Part shown: positions 6,361 through 6,371 of the stretch, one piece after another
Layout: the number at the start of each line of letters is the position of its first letter
Position numbering within the stretch: the stretch's first letter is position 1
Position numbers and translations under genes: made by a program
Assembly: GCA_937898205.1 (NCBI GenBank)
Contig: CALEJC010000120.1
Span: forward strand, 1-6,371
Source of the DNA: an uncultured Bacteroidales bacterium
Lineage (GTDB): Bacteria; Bacteroidota; Bacteroidia; Bacteroidales; UBA932
Direction: 5' to 3'
DNA length: 6,371 bases
Notes under the pieces: generated by a model
Seen by the model: only the letters and a program-made list of their open reading frames with translations
Told to the model about the DNA's origin: nothing
The model's database searches: none

Positions 6361-6371
6361 CTTCTCTGCAC

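Noticed and set aside
6214..6369. Open frame on the minus strand reaching the window edge
   Set aside because: It runs through the terminator stem and the repeat units, is Arg-rich in a way expected from GC-rich hairpins, and resembles no protein I know. It is probably chance.

Overview
The window looks like part of a pectin-degradation locus from a Bacteroidetes bacterium, most likely a gut- or rumen-type Bacteroidales; I cannot name the genus. Three things suggest this: every gene fits pectin breakdown, the enzymes carry Sec or lipoprotein export signals typical of polysaccharide utilisation loci, and the only intergenic promoter region contains two exact matches to the Bacteroidetes -7 element TAnnTTTG. 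No SusC/SusD pair, regulator, mobile element, tRNA, rRNA or CRISPR array is visible, so this would be the enzyme part of a larger locus.

Layout. Three genes read leftward as a tight operon with gaps of 10 and 12 bases. First comes a secreted PL10-type pectate lyase (5672 to 4068). Next is a secreted multidomain protein (4057 to 1267) with a PL1-type pectate lyase, a CE12/SGNH acetylesterase and a CE8 pectin methylesterase. Its reading frame breaks inside the CE8 module near 1750. Last is a lipoprotein with an Ig-like domain followed by a divergent CE8 module (1254 leftward), which runs off the window edge. A divergent gene, 5755 to 6207, encodes a small KdgF-type cupin preceded by an apparent lipoprotein signal. 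A strong hairpin terminator follows it at 6225-6254, and the last ~110 bases hold an imperfect direct repeat and no convincing gene.

How the genes fit together. The esterases would remove acetyl and methyl groups from homogalacturonan or rhamnogalacturonan, exposing de-esterified chain to the PL1 and PL10 lyases. Lyases leave 4,5-unsaturated galacturonate ends, and KdgF-type cupins convert the unsaturated monomer into the linear keto form used by downstream uronate catabolism. The 82-base divergent region between the lyase operon and the cupin holds a back-to-back pair of -7 elements and a perfect 8+8 inverted repeat, so the two units could be co-regulated.

The most notable points are the frameshift in an otherwise intact trimodular pectinase, the apparently exported KdgF cupin, and the altered active site of the second CE8 protein.
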